Assembly: GCA_012839295.1 (NCBI GenBank) | Contig: DUNO01000001.1 | Location: 310,001 to 374,000, forward strand | Direction: 5' to 3' | DNA from: Clostridiales bacterium | GTDB taxonomy: Bacteria; Bacillota; Clostridia; Lachnospirales; Lachnospiraceae | Length of the DNA stretch: 64,000 nt | Shown: positions 56,596 to 64,000 of the stretch, piece after piece | Numbering within the stretch: position 1 is the stretch's first letter | How the letters are laid out: each line of letters opens with the position of its first letter | Notes under the pieces: model-generated | What the model was told of the DNA's origin: nothing | The model's database searches: none | What the model saw: the letters and a program-made list of their open reading frames with translations, nothing else | Translations under genes and position numbers: made by a program

Positions 56596-58356
56596 ATGAG
56601 CAAAGGCACCATAAAAAAAGTCGCCGGCCCCTTGGTGGTTGCCCAGGGAATGCGGGATGCCAACATGTTTGACGTGGTCCGTGTAAGCGGGCAGCGTCTG
56701 ATCGGCGAGATCATAGAGATCCATGGCGACCTGGCATCCATACAGGTTTATGAGGAAACCTCAGGACTTGGACCGGGAGAACCGGTAGAATCCACCGGGG
56801 CACCCCTAAGCGTGGAGCTTGGGCCTGGACTGATCGGGAGCATCTTCGACGGAATCCAGCGTCCCCTTGAGGATATTATGGAAGCTACGGGAACCAACCT
56901 GACGAGGGGCGTAGAGATACCCTCCCTAAAGCGTGATAAGCTGTGGCACTTCGTTCCGGCTGTTTCAGACGGAGCAGAGGTTGAGGCAGGAGATGTCATA
57001 GGTACTGTAGCGGAGACAGAAATCGTGGTACAAAAGATCATGGTTCCCCATGGGATGAAGGGCAGGATCCGTTCTATTTCCGAAGGGGACTATAGAGTTG
57101 ATGATACCATCGCTATCCTGGATGGGGCGGATGGCTCTAAGGAGCTTACCATGCTGCAAAAATGGCCGGTCCGTGTGGGCAGGCCCTATAAGCAGAAGCT
57201 TTCACCGGACAAGCCGCTGGTGACGGGACAACGCGTCATCGATACCTTATTCCCCATCGCAAAGGGAGGCGTGGCAGCGGTTCCAGGTCCCTTCGGAAGC
57301 GGTAAGACAGTAGTCCAGCACCAGCTGGCAAAATGGGCCGAGGCAGATATCGTAGTATATATCGGCTGTGGTGAGCGTGGAAACGAGATGACGGACGTAC
57401 TGAATGAATTCCCGGAATTAAAGGATCCAAAGACGGGAAAATCCTTGATGGAGCGTACCGTATTGATTGCAAATACCTCCGACATGCCCGTTGCGGCACG
57501 TGAGGCTTCCATCTATGTGGGCATTACCATCGCGGAATATTTCCGTGACATGGGCTATTCCGTGGCGCTGATGGCAGATTCTACCTCCCGTTGGGCTGAG
57601 GCGCTGCGTGAGATGTCCGGCCGTCTGGAGGAAATGCCCGGTGAGGAAGGCTATCCCGCTTATCTGGCAAGCCGTCTGGCGCAGTTCTATGAAAGGGCTG
57701 GGCGTGTCATTTCCCTCGGAAAGGAAGGCAGGGAAGGAGCCTTATCTGCAATCGGGGCGGTTTCCCCTCCCGGTGGAGATATCTCCGAGCCGGTATCACA
57801 GGCTACCTTACGAATCGTTAAGGTATTCTGGGGACTGGATGCGAACCTGGCTTACCGGAGACATTTCCCGGCCATCAACTGGCTGACCAGCTATTCCCTC
57901 TATAGCCTGGGAAAATGGTTTAATGAAAATGTCAACGAGCGCTGGCAGGAGCTTCGCACCAGGATGATGCGCCTGTTAAATGATGAGGCGGAGCTGGATG
58001 AGATCGTAAAGCTGGTTGGTATGGACGCCCTTTCCGCACCGGACCGTTTGAAGCTTGAGGCGGCGAGGTCTATCCGTGAGGACTATTTACACCAGGATGC
58101 CTTCCATGAGGTGGATACCTATACGGATCCCCATAAGCAGTACCTGATGATGGAGCTGGTAATCCATTTCTATGATATGGCCCTTGGGTACCTGGAAAAG
58201 GGTGCGTCCATCGAGGATATCGTAAAGATGCCGATCCGTGAGAAAATAGGCCGTTTTAAATATATCGAGCAGGCAAAGGTTGACCAGGAATTCGAGGAAA
58301 TCTTAAGAAGCCTGAATATAGAACTGAATCATTTGCTGAATAAGGAGGAAGCCTAA
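56596..58356 (+). CDS. ntpA: V/A-type ATPase catalytic subunit A (cluster 2)
   Basis: A 586-residue catalytic subunit. The P-loop is [14 protein letters not shown] at about residue 230, followed by [22 protein letters not shown] and [20 protein letters not shown]. The insert before the P-loop is present, as in all V/A-type A subunits. A TTG in frame at 56572 is possible, but AGGTG before ATG 56596 is better. The stop overlaps the start of B by one base (TAATG). Confidence 0.97.
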   Translation: MSKGTIKKVAGPLVVAQGMRDANMFDVVRVSGQRLIGEIIEIHGDLASIQVYEETSGLGPGEPVESTGAPLSVELGPGLIGSIFDGIQRPLEDIMEATGTNLTRGVEIPSLKRDKLWHFVPAVSDGAEVEAGDVIGTVAETEIVVQKIMVPHGMKGRIRSISEGDYRVDDTIAILDGADGSKELTMLQKWPVRVGRPYKQKLSPDKPLVTGQRVIDTLFPIAKGGVAAVPGPFGSGKTVVQHQLAKWAEADIVVYIGCGERGNEMTDVLNEFPELKDPKTGKSLMERTVLIANTSDMPVAAREASIYVGITIAEYFRDMGYSVALMADSTSRWAEALREMSGRLEEMPGEEGYPAYLASRLAQFYERAGRVISLGKEGREGALSAIGAVSPPGGDISEPVSQATLRIVKVFWGLDANLAYRRHFPAINWLTSYSLYSLGKWFNENVNERWQELRTRMMRLLNDEAELDEIVKLVGMDALSAPDRLKLEAARSIREDYLHQDAFHEVDTYTDPHKQYLMMELVIHFYDMALGYLEKGASIEDIVKMPIREKIGRFKYIEQAKVDQEFEEILRSLNIELNHLLNKEEA

Positions 58357-59729
58357 TGCCAAAGGAATATAGAACCATTCAAGAGGTGGCGGGTCCTCTT
58401 ATGCTGGTAAAGGGTGTCGAAAACGTTGCATTTGATGAGCTGGCGGAGATAGAGCTGGTGAACGGTGAAACACGCCGTTGCAGGGTTCTCGAAATTGACG
58501 GGGGCAATGCACTTGTGCAGCTTTTTGAAAACTCTGCCGGTATTAACCTTGCAAGCAGTAAGGTACGCTTCCTGGGAAGGAGCATGGAGCTTGGAGTATC
58601 GGAGGATATGCTAAGCCGCGTATTTGACGGGCTGGGACGCCCCATCGACGGCGGTCCGGAGATCCTTCCGGAGAAGCGGATGGATATCAATGGCCTGCCC
58701 ATGAATCCGGCGGCGAGGAATTACCCCCAGGAGTTTATCCAGACCGGGGTATCAGCCATTGACGGGTTGAATACCTTAGTCCGTGGCCAGAAGCTGCCCA
58801 TCTTTTCCGCCAGCGGACTCCCGCATGCTGACCTGGCTGCCCAGATCGCAAAGCAGGCGAAGGTACGCGGTACAAAGGAGCCCTTTGCGGTTGTATTTGC
58901 CGCCATGGGTATTACCTTTGAGGAGGCGAATTTCTTTACGGAGAGCTTCCGTGAAACAGGAGCCATTGACAGGACCGTTATGTTCGTCAACCTGGCCAAT
59001 GACCCGGCGGTAGAGCGTATCTCTACACCCCGTATGGCCCTCACTGCGGCGGAATATCTTGCCTTTGAGAAGGATATGCATGTACTGGTTATCCTGACGG
59101 ATATTACGAACTATGCGGATTCCCTCCGTGAGGTGTCGGCTGCCCGTAAGGAGGTTCCGGGACGCCGTGGCTATCCCGGTTATATGTATACTGACCTTGC
59201 ATCCCTTTATGAGAGGGCGGGCAGGAAGAAGGGAAGGAACGGAAGTATTACCATGATCCCTATCTTAAGCATGCCGGAGGATGACAAGACCCATCCGATC
59301 CCTGACTTGACCGGTTATATTACGGAGGGGCAGATTATCCTGAGCCGTGAATTACACCGTAAGAATATACAGCCACCGATTGATGTATTGCCGTCCCTGT
59401 CCCGTCTGAAGGATAAGGGTATCGGTGAGGGAAAGACCAGGCAGGACCATGCCAATACCATGAACCAGATCTTTGCAGCCTATGCCAGGGGCAAGGAGGC
59501 GAAGGAGCTGATGGTGGTTCTTGGTGAGGCAGCCTTAACGGATATTGATCTCTTATATGCAAAGTTTGCGGATGCCTTTGAACAGGAATATGTATCCCAG
59601 GGCTACGACACCGACCGTAATATTGAGGAAACCTTGAACCTTGGCTGGAAGCTGCTAAAGATCCTTCCAAGGACAGAGTTAAAGAGAATTAAGGACGAAT
59701 TATTGGATCAGTATTACGGGAAGGAATAG
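58356..59729 (+). CDS. ntpB: V/A-type ATPase subunit B (cluster 2)
   Basis: A 457-residue non-catalytic headpiece subunit. [88 protein letters not shown] and [17 protein letters not shown] are the expected landmarks, with a degenerate P-loop ([12 protein letters not shown]). The start overlaps the A stop. The subunit is clearly closer to the enterococcal type than the cluster 1 copy appears to be, judged by eye. Confidence 0.97.
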   Translation: MPKEYRTIQEVAGPLMLVKGVENVAFDELAEIELVNGETRRCRVLEIDGGNALVQLFENSAGINLASSKVRFLGRSMELGVSEDMLSRVFDGLGRPIDGGPEILPEKRMDINGLPMNPAARNYPQEFIQTGVSAIDGLNTLVRGQKLPIFSASGLPHADLAAQIAKQAKVRGTKEPFAVVFAAMGITFEEANFFTESFRETGAIDRTVMFVNLANDPAVERISTPRMALTAAEYLAFEKDMHVLVILTDITNYADSLREVSAARKEVPGRRGYPGYMYTDLASLYERAGRKKGRNGSITMIPILSMPEDDKTHPIPDLTGYITEGQIILSRELHRKNIQPPIDVLPSLSRLKDKGIGEGKTRQDHANTMNQIFAAYARGKEAKELMVVLGEAALTDIDLLYAKFADAFEQEYVSQGYDTDRNIEETLNLGWKLLKILPRTELKRIKDELLDQYYGKE

Positions 59730-59742
59730 GAGGTGCTGACCG

Positions 59743-60402
59743 TTGGCTAAGGCACAAGTAAATCCCACAAGGATGGAGTTGACCAGGCTAAAGAAGAAGC
59801 TCACGACGGCGATCCGGGGACATAAGCTGTTAAAGGATAAGCGGGATGAGCTGATGAGGCAGTTCCTGGACCTGGTACGGGAGAACAAGACCCTCCGTGA
59901 AAAGGTAGAGCAGGGAATCCTGTCAGCGAATAAGAATTTTGTCCTGGCAAGGTCCACCATGCAGGAAGAGGTGTTAAAGGTATCCTTGCTGGCACCGAAG
60001 CAGGAGGTGTACCTGGAGGCATCCAGGAAGAATGTCATGAGCGTGGACATACCGCAGTTTGATTACCATACAAAGACACCGGATATCAATGATATCTATT
60101 CCTATGGCTTTGCCTTTACCTCCAGCGACTTAGATGACGCAGTATTGTCCCTGCAGGAGATCCTGCCGGATATGCTCCGGCTGGCGCAGATTGAGAAGTC
60201 CTGCCAGCTGATGGCGGCGGAGATCGAGAAGACGAGGCGCCGGGTAAATGCCCTGGAGCATGTTATGATACCGGAGCTTAAGGAGAATATTAAGTTCATT
60301 GTGATGAAGCTGGATGAGAATGAGAGAAGTACGCAGATCCGGTTGATGAAGGTGAAGGATATGATGCTTGAGAAGGCTCATCATTATAGTGAGAAGGAAT
60401 AG
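59743..60402 (+). CDS. ntpD: V/A-type ATPase subunit D (cluster 2)
   Basis: A 219-residue coiled-coil rotor shaft subunit starting at TTG 59743 (AATAGGAGGTG upstream). It opens AKAQVNPTRMELTRLKKKL, has LAQIEKSCQLMAAEIEKTRR in the C-terminal half, and ends in a long helix (LKENIKFIVMKLDENERSTQI). It is the last gene of the operon, as in E. hirae. No terminator hairpin with T-run lies directly after it; a palindrome and a terminator follow at 60487 and 60671. Confidence 0.93.
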   Translation: MAKAQVNPTRMELTRLKKKLTTAIRGHKLLKDKRDELMRQFLDLVRENKTLREKVEQGILSANKNFVLARSTMQEEVLKVSLLAPKQEVYLEASRKNVMSVDIPQFDYHTKTPDINDIYSYGFAFTSSDLDDAVLSLQEILPDMLRLAQIEKSCQLMAAEIEKTRRRVNALEHVMIPELKENIKFIVMKLDENERSTQIRLMKVKDMMLEKAHHYSEKE

Positions 60403-60486
60403 GTGGCTTTACAGTAGAAGGATAAAGTGATTCAAGCGGCAAATGAGGGAATGGGCGAGATTTTGGGTGTGAGGGTTAGGCTGTGA

Positions 60487-60609
60487 GGTGAATAGGAGTG
60501 TATCGATATCCACCTGGGCTTGCCTTTAACATCCCGTGATTGCCAAGTGCAGGCAATCGCGGGATGCCCGGTCTGCGCCCAGATGGATATCGATACACTC
60601 CTATTCACC
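60487..60609. repeat. nested palindromic element
   Basis: Outer arms of about 33 bases (60487-60519 and 60577-60609; GTGAATAGGAGTGTATCGAT and beyond) differ at one position. Inside is a second stem, CATCCCGTGATTGCC (60530-60544) with GGCAATCGCGGGATG (60552-60566). It contains no gene. Its size and nested layout suggest a repeated palindromic element (REP- or MITE-like) inserted between the ATPase operon and the terminator, but only this copy is visible. Confidence 0.75.
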
Positions 60610-60670
60610 GCGTTAGTTAGTGGAAAGAAGCTTTTTGCTGGGCGAATCATAAAATTTAATTTATAATTGG

Positions 60671-60712
60671 AGGCTCCGCCCCTTGTTTATGACAGGGGGG
60701 CGGAGCCTTTGT
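60671..60712 (+). terminator. strong intrinsic terminator of the second V-type operon
   Basis: Twelve-base GC-rich arms AGGCTCCGCCCC (60671-60682) and GGGGCGGAGCCT (60697-60708) followed by TTGTAT. It is the likely end of the second ATPase operon, 270 bases after its last gene. Confidence 0.75.
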
Positions 60713-60897
60713 ATATGGGAGTAGAGAATTTTGCAGATAGGATTGTAGAGCTTTGTGTATAGGGTTAGAGAGCTTTGGATATGGAATTAGGGGTACTTTT
60801 TATATGGAATTATATGAAATGGATTGACAAGCGGCAGTTTCTCAATTACTGTTTAATATGATTAAAGATAAAATGAACTCAAAGAGGTGACATAGAA

Positions 60898-61608
60898 ATG
60901 AAAGAAACTTGCCAATGCCTTCATTGCCAAAATGACCTGTGTATCCATAAGGTTCCCATATTTTCTTCTCTTAGTAGGGAAGACCTAGAGAAAATTGCGG
61001 CTTTGATCCTACATAGGGAGTATAAGAAGGGGGAATTCCTCCTGAGGGAAGGGGAAAGGTCAGAAGCAATCACGATCATCAATGGCGGAAGCGTAAAGGC
61101 CTTTAAATACACGCCGGATGGCAGGGAACAGATCCTGTATGTTTTTTCAGAAGGGGATTTCTTCGGGGAGACAAACCTGCTTACGGATAAGACGGCTACC
61201 TTTAATGTGGAGGCGCTCCAGCCGGTGCAGGCCTGTTCCCTGTCGAAAACAGAGTTCCAGAATATCCTGTACCATTACCCGGAGATCGCGATCAAAATTA
61301 TCTCCGAGCTTGGCGAACGGATGGCCCGGTTAGAAAATGCAATGCAGGGCATGGGCGTCCGCAACGTGGATAACCGGGTAGGCGGCATCCTCCTGGAATT
61401 TGCCTCCAAGTATGGAAGCGAGGATCCCCAGGGAATTCTGGTACAGCTGCCCCTCAGCAGGGAAGGGATAGCAAATTACCTGGGAGTTGCAAGGGAGACC
61501 TTGAGCCGGAAGCTGGGCCAGCTGGAAAATGAGGGCGTTATAAGGTCAGTAAATAATAAATCTATCTTGATTCTAAATACAAAGGCGTTGGAAGAGATAG
61601 CTGGGTGA
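60898..61608 (+). CDS. Crp/Fnr-family regulator with N-terminal cysteine cluster
   Basis: A 236-residue transcription factor. The cyclic-nucleotide-type sensor domain (residues about 25-150) contains GEFLLREGERSEAITIINGG and FSEGDFFGETNLLT, and the C-terminal winged helix has LPLSREGIANYLGVARETLS. The N-terminus carries cysteines at residues 5, 7, 10 and 15 (CQCLHCQNDLC), and the domain also holds an internal Cys, so it may bind an Fe-S cluster like FNR and sense oxygen or NO. AAAGAGG precedes the ATG. Its targets cannot be read here. Its position after the ATPase operons is suggestive but no shared control is shown. Confidence 0.9.
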   Translation: MKETCQCLHCQNDLCIHKVPIFSSLSREDLEKIAALILHREYKKGEFLLREGERSEAITIINGGSVKAFKYTPDGREQILYVFSEGDFFGETNLLTDKTATFNVEALQPVQACSLSKTEFQNILYHYPEIAIKIISELGERMARLENAMQGMGVRNVDNRVGGILLEFASKYGSEDPQGILVQLPLSREGIANYLGVARETLSRKLGQLENEGVIRSVNNKSILILNTKALEEIAG

Positions 61609-61694
61609 GAATAAATTATACGCATAATTTAAAATTAAAAGAGGATGAGCCTGAATCCCAGAATGTATCAATAGAAGTTAATATTATGTTCGAT
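61609..61694. other. short AT-rich spacer before the toxin promoter
   Basis: About 85 bases between the Crp/Fnr gene and the predicted toxin promoter. No gene, hairpin or terminator with a T-run was recognised. Confidence 0.4.
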
Positions 61695-61723
61695 TGTATC
61701 AGAAGGAATTATATGGTAAAGTA
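61695..61723 (+). promoter_or_regulatory. candidate promoter of the small toxin gene
   Basis: TTGTAT (61695-61700) and TAAAGT (61718-61723) are exactly 17 bases apart. The transcript would start near 61730, before the GTTAGCCTCC element (61749-61758). Confidence 0.45.
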
Positions 61724-61748
61724 AATGTAGGAGTAATCGGGACAGGGT

Positions 61749-61772
61749 GTTAGCCTCCCGGAAGGGAGCGTG
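61749..61772 (+). promoter_or_regulatory. ribosome-site hairpin of the toxin mRNA
   Basis: CTCCC (61755-61759), a GGAA loop and GGGAG (61764-61768) form a tight tetraloop stem in which the Shine-Dalgarno sequence is the right arm. GTTAGCCTCC (61749-61758) is also complementary to GGAGGCTAAC at 61940-61949, at the 3' end of the same transcript. Two exclusive folds could set whether the toxin is translated. Confidence 0.55.
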
Positions 61773-61895
61773 GTGAAATTCAGCTACGCTGAATTTATGG
61801 ATTATGTTACATACGGTGATTTATTTACATTTGTATTAGTAATCATTGCACTGCTTACCTATTTAAACAATAGAGGTAATAAGCACAAAAAATAA
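61773..61895 (+). CDS. putative holin-like type I toxin, 40 residues
   Basis: A short membrane peptide: from GTG 61773 it reads MKFSYAEFMDYVTYGDLFTF followed by a hydrophobic helix (VLVIIALLTYL) and a basic tail (NNRGNKHKK). This layout matches the putative holin-like toxin family of Firmicutes, whose members depolarise membranes or block growth. GAAGGGAGC just upstream is the ribosome site; an alternative start at ATG 61797 gives 32 residues but has a perfect stem-loop (AAATTCAGC/GCTGAATTT) directly before it and no site. A convergent antisense promoter lies at 61984-62012 and a shared hairpin at 61893-61928, so it is likely the toxin of a type I module. Confidence 0.6.
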   Translation: MKFSYAEFMDYVTYGDLFTFVLVIIALLTYLNNRGNKHKK

Positions 61896-61977
61896 CTGCC
61901 CCTGACTTAGCCGTTCCGTGGGCAGTTAATTTAGCAACAGGAGGCTAACCACTTTGTGGTCGGTTACTCCTTTTCTT
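61886..61977 (-). ncRNA. predicted antisense antitoxin RNA
   Basis: From the minus-strand promoter at 61984-62012 an RNA of about 90 bases would start near 61977 and run back over the 3' end of the toxin mRNA. It would end at the hairpin formed by TAACTGCCC/GGGCAGTTA (61893-61901, 61920-61928), which on the minus strand is followed by ATTTTTTGTG, a proper terminator. The overlap of about 90 bases with the toxin transcript's end is the arrangement of txpA/RatA and bsrG/SR4. Its existence is predicted, not observed. Confidence 0.5.
61893..61928. terminator. shared hairpin ending toxin mRNA and antisense RNA
   Basis: TAACTGCCC (61893-61901) and GGGCAGTTA (61920-61928) pair perfectly. T-run TTTTTT on the minus strand side makes it a good terminator for the antisense RNA; on the plus strand it is followed only by ATTTAGC, so the toxin mRNA may read on to the complementary GGAGGCTAAC element. 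Confidence 0.6.
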
Positions 61978-61983
61978 ATGATT

Positions 61984-62012
61984 ACTATATCATAAGAAAA
62001 GGTGAATGTAAA
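61984..62012 (-). promoter_or_regulatory. minus-strand promoter of the antisense RNA
   Basis: On the minus strand TTTACA (62007-62012) and TATAGT (61984-61989) are exactly 17 bases apart, each one mismatch from consensus. It points toward the toxin gene and no coding frame lies behind it on that strand. Confidence 0.7.
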
Positions 62013-62070
62013 GATATAGTTGCTTCCATAAAAATTTAATGTATTCTTCAAAATGTGAGGTGAAGAAATT

Positions 62071-62871
62071 ATGACTGACAAAAAAATCATAGTACAATTT
62101 ATAGCGCTGACCTTTTGCATAGCCTATCTTGTGTCAGGTGCTTTGATTGCTCTTGGGCAATTCGGATATTCGGTTCACAATTGGGTTTACTCGTTACAGC
62201 AATTTGGGATGAATATTCCTTTTGCAATCTATATTTTGTCGCCGGCCATTGCTTCATATATCGTTCTGAAGAAAAATAACAAAATAGCAGATTTTAAGGA
62301 ATGGCTGAAAACGGTTTTTTACGTCAAAAATAATATCTCTGTCTATTTGTTCGTTGTTGCAGGGCTTGCACTGTATTTTTTGGTACACCTTGCAGTTTCA
62401 GGCTCCACGGAAATGGTGCTTCCATTTTATACGTTCTTTCTTGCCTTGCCGGGTAATCTTATTATCGGTGGCTTGGAGGAAGCTGGCTGGATGTACATAT
62501 TGCAGCCTGAGCTTGACAAAAAATATGGCTTTGTTTTATCTTCTGTTTTTGTTGGAGTTATTTGGGCTTTATGGCATATCCCTCTCTTCTTTATTCCGGG
62601 GACGAATCACGGCGAGGGGCTCATTAATTTTTGGATGTTTGCAGTACAACTCATTGCGTTTCGGTTTTTCAACGGGGCAATCTACAAAATATCAGGAAAA
62701 GGCCGTGTGTTTATGTGCGTATTATTCCACACCATGTTCAATGCGGCATCCCCCATCTTTGGCACCATGACTATGACTTGGGTGGGAACAATTGCCGCAA
62801 ATGCTGTGATTGTTCTTGTTTCAATTGCAACTGTTGTGATATACGACAAAAAGAGCAGGCTAATAGTATGA
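62071..62871 (+). CDS. CPBP-family intramembrane protease-like protein
   Basis: A 266-residue membrane protein with about seven to eight hydrophobic helices. Motif 1 is LEEAGWMYIL near residue 138-147, motif 2 WALWHIPLFF near 168-177, and motif 3 FHTMFNA near residue 222-228, giving the Glu pair and His residues of CPBP (Abi/CaaX-type) glutamic proteases. The usual Arg after EExGW is replaced by Met, so activity is uncertain. Such proteins process peptides or give bacteriocin immunity. GTGAGGTG before the ATG. It follows the toxin module but is not obviously linked to it. Confidence 0.85.
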   Translation: MTDKKIIVQFIALTFCIAYLVSGALIALGQFGYSVHNWVYSLQQFGMNIPFAIYILSPAIASYIVLKKNNKIADFKEWLKTVFYVKNNISVYLFVVAGLALYFLVHLAVSGSTEMVLPFYTFFLALPGNLIIGGLEEAGWMYILQPELDKKYGFVLSSVFVGVIWALWHIPLFFIPGTNHGEGLINFWMFAVQLIAFRFFNGAIYKISGKGRVFMCVLFHTMFNAASPIFGTMTMTWVGTIAANAVIVLVSIATVVIYDKKSRLIV

Positions 62872-62974
62872 GCATAACGCGAAGGAATTAAAGTGAGATG
62901 CCATTAAAGCAACTAAGAACTAAAGGGGATCTGGAGTTTTCTGTTAAGCGGACATTGTGAGCAAGGGGGGAATT

Positions 62975-63586
62975 ATGGGTAGTTTTCGATTTTGGCCTTT
63001 TCCAGAGTTAAAAACGAATCGTCTTACGCTTAAGAAATTGGTTCAATCGGATGCTGATGGAATATTTGCTCTCCGGTCTAATCCGGATGTTATCAAATAT
63101 ACAGGAATCAAACAGTATACTACAATTAATGAGGCCGAAAGTTATATTCAAAAAATAGAACATGATTTAGAATGCGGCAAATGTATTATGTGGTCAATCT
63201 CGATAACTTCAACAGAAGAGTTTATAGGCAGCATCTGTTTTTGGAATATTTCTGAAGATGGAACTTGTGCAGAAATCGGATACGATCTTTTACCACCCTT
63301 CCATGGGAAAGGATTCATGCAGGAGGCTATACAATCAGTCGTTAGGTATGGCTTTGAGGGCATGGAATTAGGTGAGATTGTAGCAGATTTGTGTTCCGAA
63401 AATGTCAGGTCGGTAAGGTTGCTTGAGAAAAATGGTTTCCGAAAAAACAAAGCTCATACGATTTCTAATGAAAATGGAGATAAGGTTGGAATGGCTGTAT
63501 ATTTTCTTAAAAGAACAGATTTTAAGTATAATATACCACCAAATTGTATTTTGCACGGAGGATGCATTAGCGACTTTGCATTTTGA
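62975..63586 (+). CDS. GNAT N-acetyltransferase (RimJ/RimL type)
   Basis: A 203-residue acetyltransferase of the RimJ/RimL-like group. TNRLTLKKLVQSDADGIFAL is the usual opening, YDLLPPFHGKGFMQEAIQSV is the acetyl-CoA-binding segment, and CSENVRSVRLLEKNGF is the conserved C-terminal part. The frame starts at GTG 62957, but AAGGGGGG before ATG 62975 is a better fit. The last 25 or so residues after KRTDF (with NCILHGGC) are beyond the GNAT core and may be an extension due to a lost stop. The substrate may be a protein N-terminus or a drug. Confidence 0.82.
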   Translation: MGSFRFWPFPELKTNRLTLKKLVQSDADGIFALRSNPDVIKYTGIKQYTTINEAESYIQKIEHDLECGKCIMWSISITSTEEFIGSICFWNISEDGTCAEIGYDLLPPFHGKGFMQEAIQSVVRYGFEGMELGEIVADLCSENVRSVRLLEKNGFRKNKAHTISNENGDKVGMAVYFLKRTDFKYNIPPNCILHGGCISDFAF

Positions 63587-63675
63587 AAGGAGTTATGAAG
63601 TTAAAAATTATGAATTATCTGGATGGGAAGATGTTTTCTAATACATAAAAATAATTAATTGAGAAGGGGGATGTT

Positions 63676-64000
63676 ATGATTAAAATTAATGATTCTAAGA
63701 GAATTAATCTAAGTAATCTATGCTCTTGCAGAAAAGACGATAGCATACTTTTATGGTTCCTTGAAGGTAGTCCCTACTGTGCTGCCTGGGTAGATGATAT
63801 AATAAATCCTAAAGAAGCAATTATTATAGCAGCTGATTTTTGTTATCTTCTAGGTGATGCTAAGCATCCCGATGAAATTGAGCAGATATTAGCAGAGAAT
63901 GCTCACTATAAAGTTATCATACCATGTAATACACAGTGGATTACATATTTGAATGATTATTTATCCGAAAAAGTTCATTGTTATAAAAGGTATGCGATTA
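63676..64000 (+). CDS. ZmaR-like GNAT acetyltransferase (N-terminal part)
   Basis: The first 108 codons of a protein cut by the window edge. It opens IKINDSKRINLSNLC, has AAWVDDIINPKEAIIIAADF and LGDAKHPDEIEQIL, and resembles the N-terminal domain of the GNAT_acetyltran/zwittermicin-A-resistance group. The C-terminal GNAT domain would lie outside. GAAGGGGG (63663-63670) fits ATG 63676; an ATG at 63671 hits a stop after two codons. It may belong with the GNAT gene before it. Confidence 0.55.
   Translation, partial: MIKINDSKRINLSNLCSCRKDDSILLWFLEGSPYCAAWVDDIINPKEAIIIAADFCYLLGDAKHPDEIEQILAENAHYKVIIPCNTQWITYLNDYLSEKVHCYKRYAI

Larger units (their letters stand above)
60403..60897. other. intergenic region with a palindrome and a terminator
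   Basis: Holds the palindromic element (60487-60609) and the terminator (60671-60711). From 60711 to 60820 short near-repeats (for example GTAGAGNNTTT and AGAGAGCTTTG) look degenerate. TTGACA at 60824-60829 may be the -35 box of the Crp/Fnr gene, but no good -10 stands at normal spacing. Confidence 0.5.

Noticed and set aside
60824-60852. A promoter for the Crp/Fnr gene
   Set aside because: The TTGACA is perfect, but the hexamers at 16-18 bases downstream do not resemble TATAAT.
63595-63648. A 17-codon frame with AAGGAG upstream between the two GNAT genes
   Set aside because: The ribosome site is fair but the peptide is too short and shows no pattern; it may be a remnant.

Overview
The window looks like chromosome of an anaerobic, moderately low-GC member of the Clostridia, most likely a Lachnospiraceae-type organism. 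This is inferred from the T-box-controlled trp operon, Enterococcus/Clostridium-style V-type ATPase clusters, strong purine-rich Shine-Dalgarno sites, TipA-type MerR regulators and a Crp/Fnr regulator with an N-terminal cysteine cluster. No rRNA, tRNA, complete insertion sequence, prophage or CRISPR array was seen.

Region by region. 1-8.8 kb: the tail of an unknown gene, a YdeI-like protein, an EamA transporter with a histidine-rich tail, a HAD hydrolase, a YgjP-type metallopeptidase, an O-antigen-ligase-type membrane protein, a tocopherol-cyclase-like protein, and an unusual soluble chemotaxis receptor carrying a C-terminal sugar-binding-protein domain. 8.8-14.8 kb: an accessory stretch of small unrelated genes (DUF4180, NTF2-like, YciI, a lincosamide nucleotidyltransferase, VOC, LURP-one-like, hypotheticals) with several decayed fragments between them. 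14.9-22.7 kb: purE on the minus strand, then a complete tryptophan operon trpEGDCFBA behind a Trp-specifier T-box leader. 22.7-33 kb: a decayed MerR/ABC-transporter locus, a lipoprotein, a PNPOx-like protein, a GNAT fragment, an SDR, two divergent TipA-like MerR regulators whose promoters both have 19-bp spacers, a long palindromic repeat, msrA and a Ca2+-type P-ATPase. 33-34.3 kb: an MscS/YbdG-like channel.

34.8-60.4 kb is the centrepiece: three complete rotary ATPase operons side by side. A V/A-type ATPase (order H-C-I-K-F-E-A-B-D) runs on the minus strand. An F1Fo ATP synthase, with two c-subunit genes separated by four tandem 61-bp hairpin-forming repeats, diverges from it on the plus strand. 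A second V/A-type ATPase (order H-I-K-E-C-F-A-B-D) follows on the plus strand. The rotor subunits differ: the second V-type K subunit carries the full set of known Na+ ligands, while the F-type c subunits and the first V-type K subunit lack them. The locus may therefore join proton- and sodium-coupled machines, which is an inference from residues.

60.4-64 kb: a palindromic element, a terminator, a Crp/Fnr regulator, a probable type I toxin-antitoxin module (40-residue membrane peptide with a convergent antisense RNA), a CPBP membrane protease, a RimJ/L-type acetyltransferase and the start of a ZmaR-like acetyltransferase cut by the window edge.
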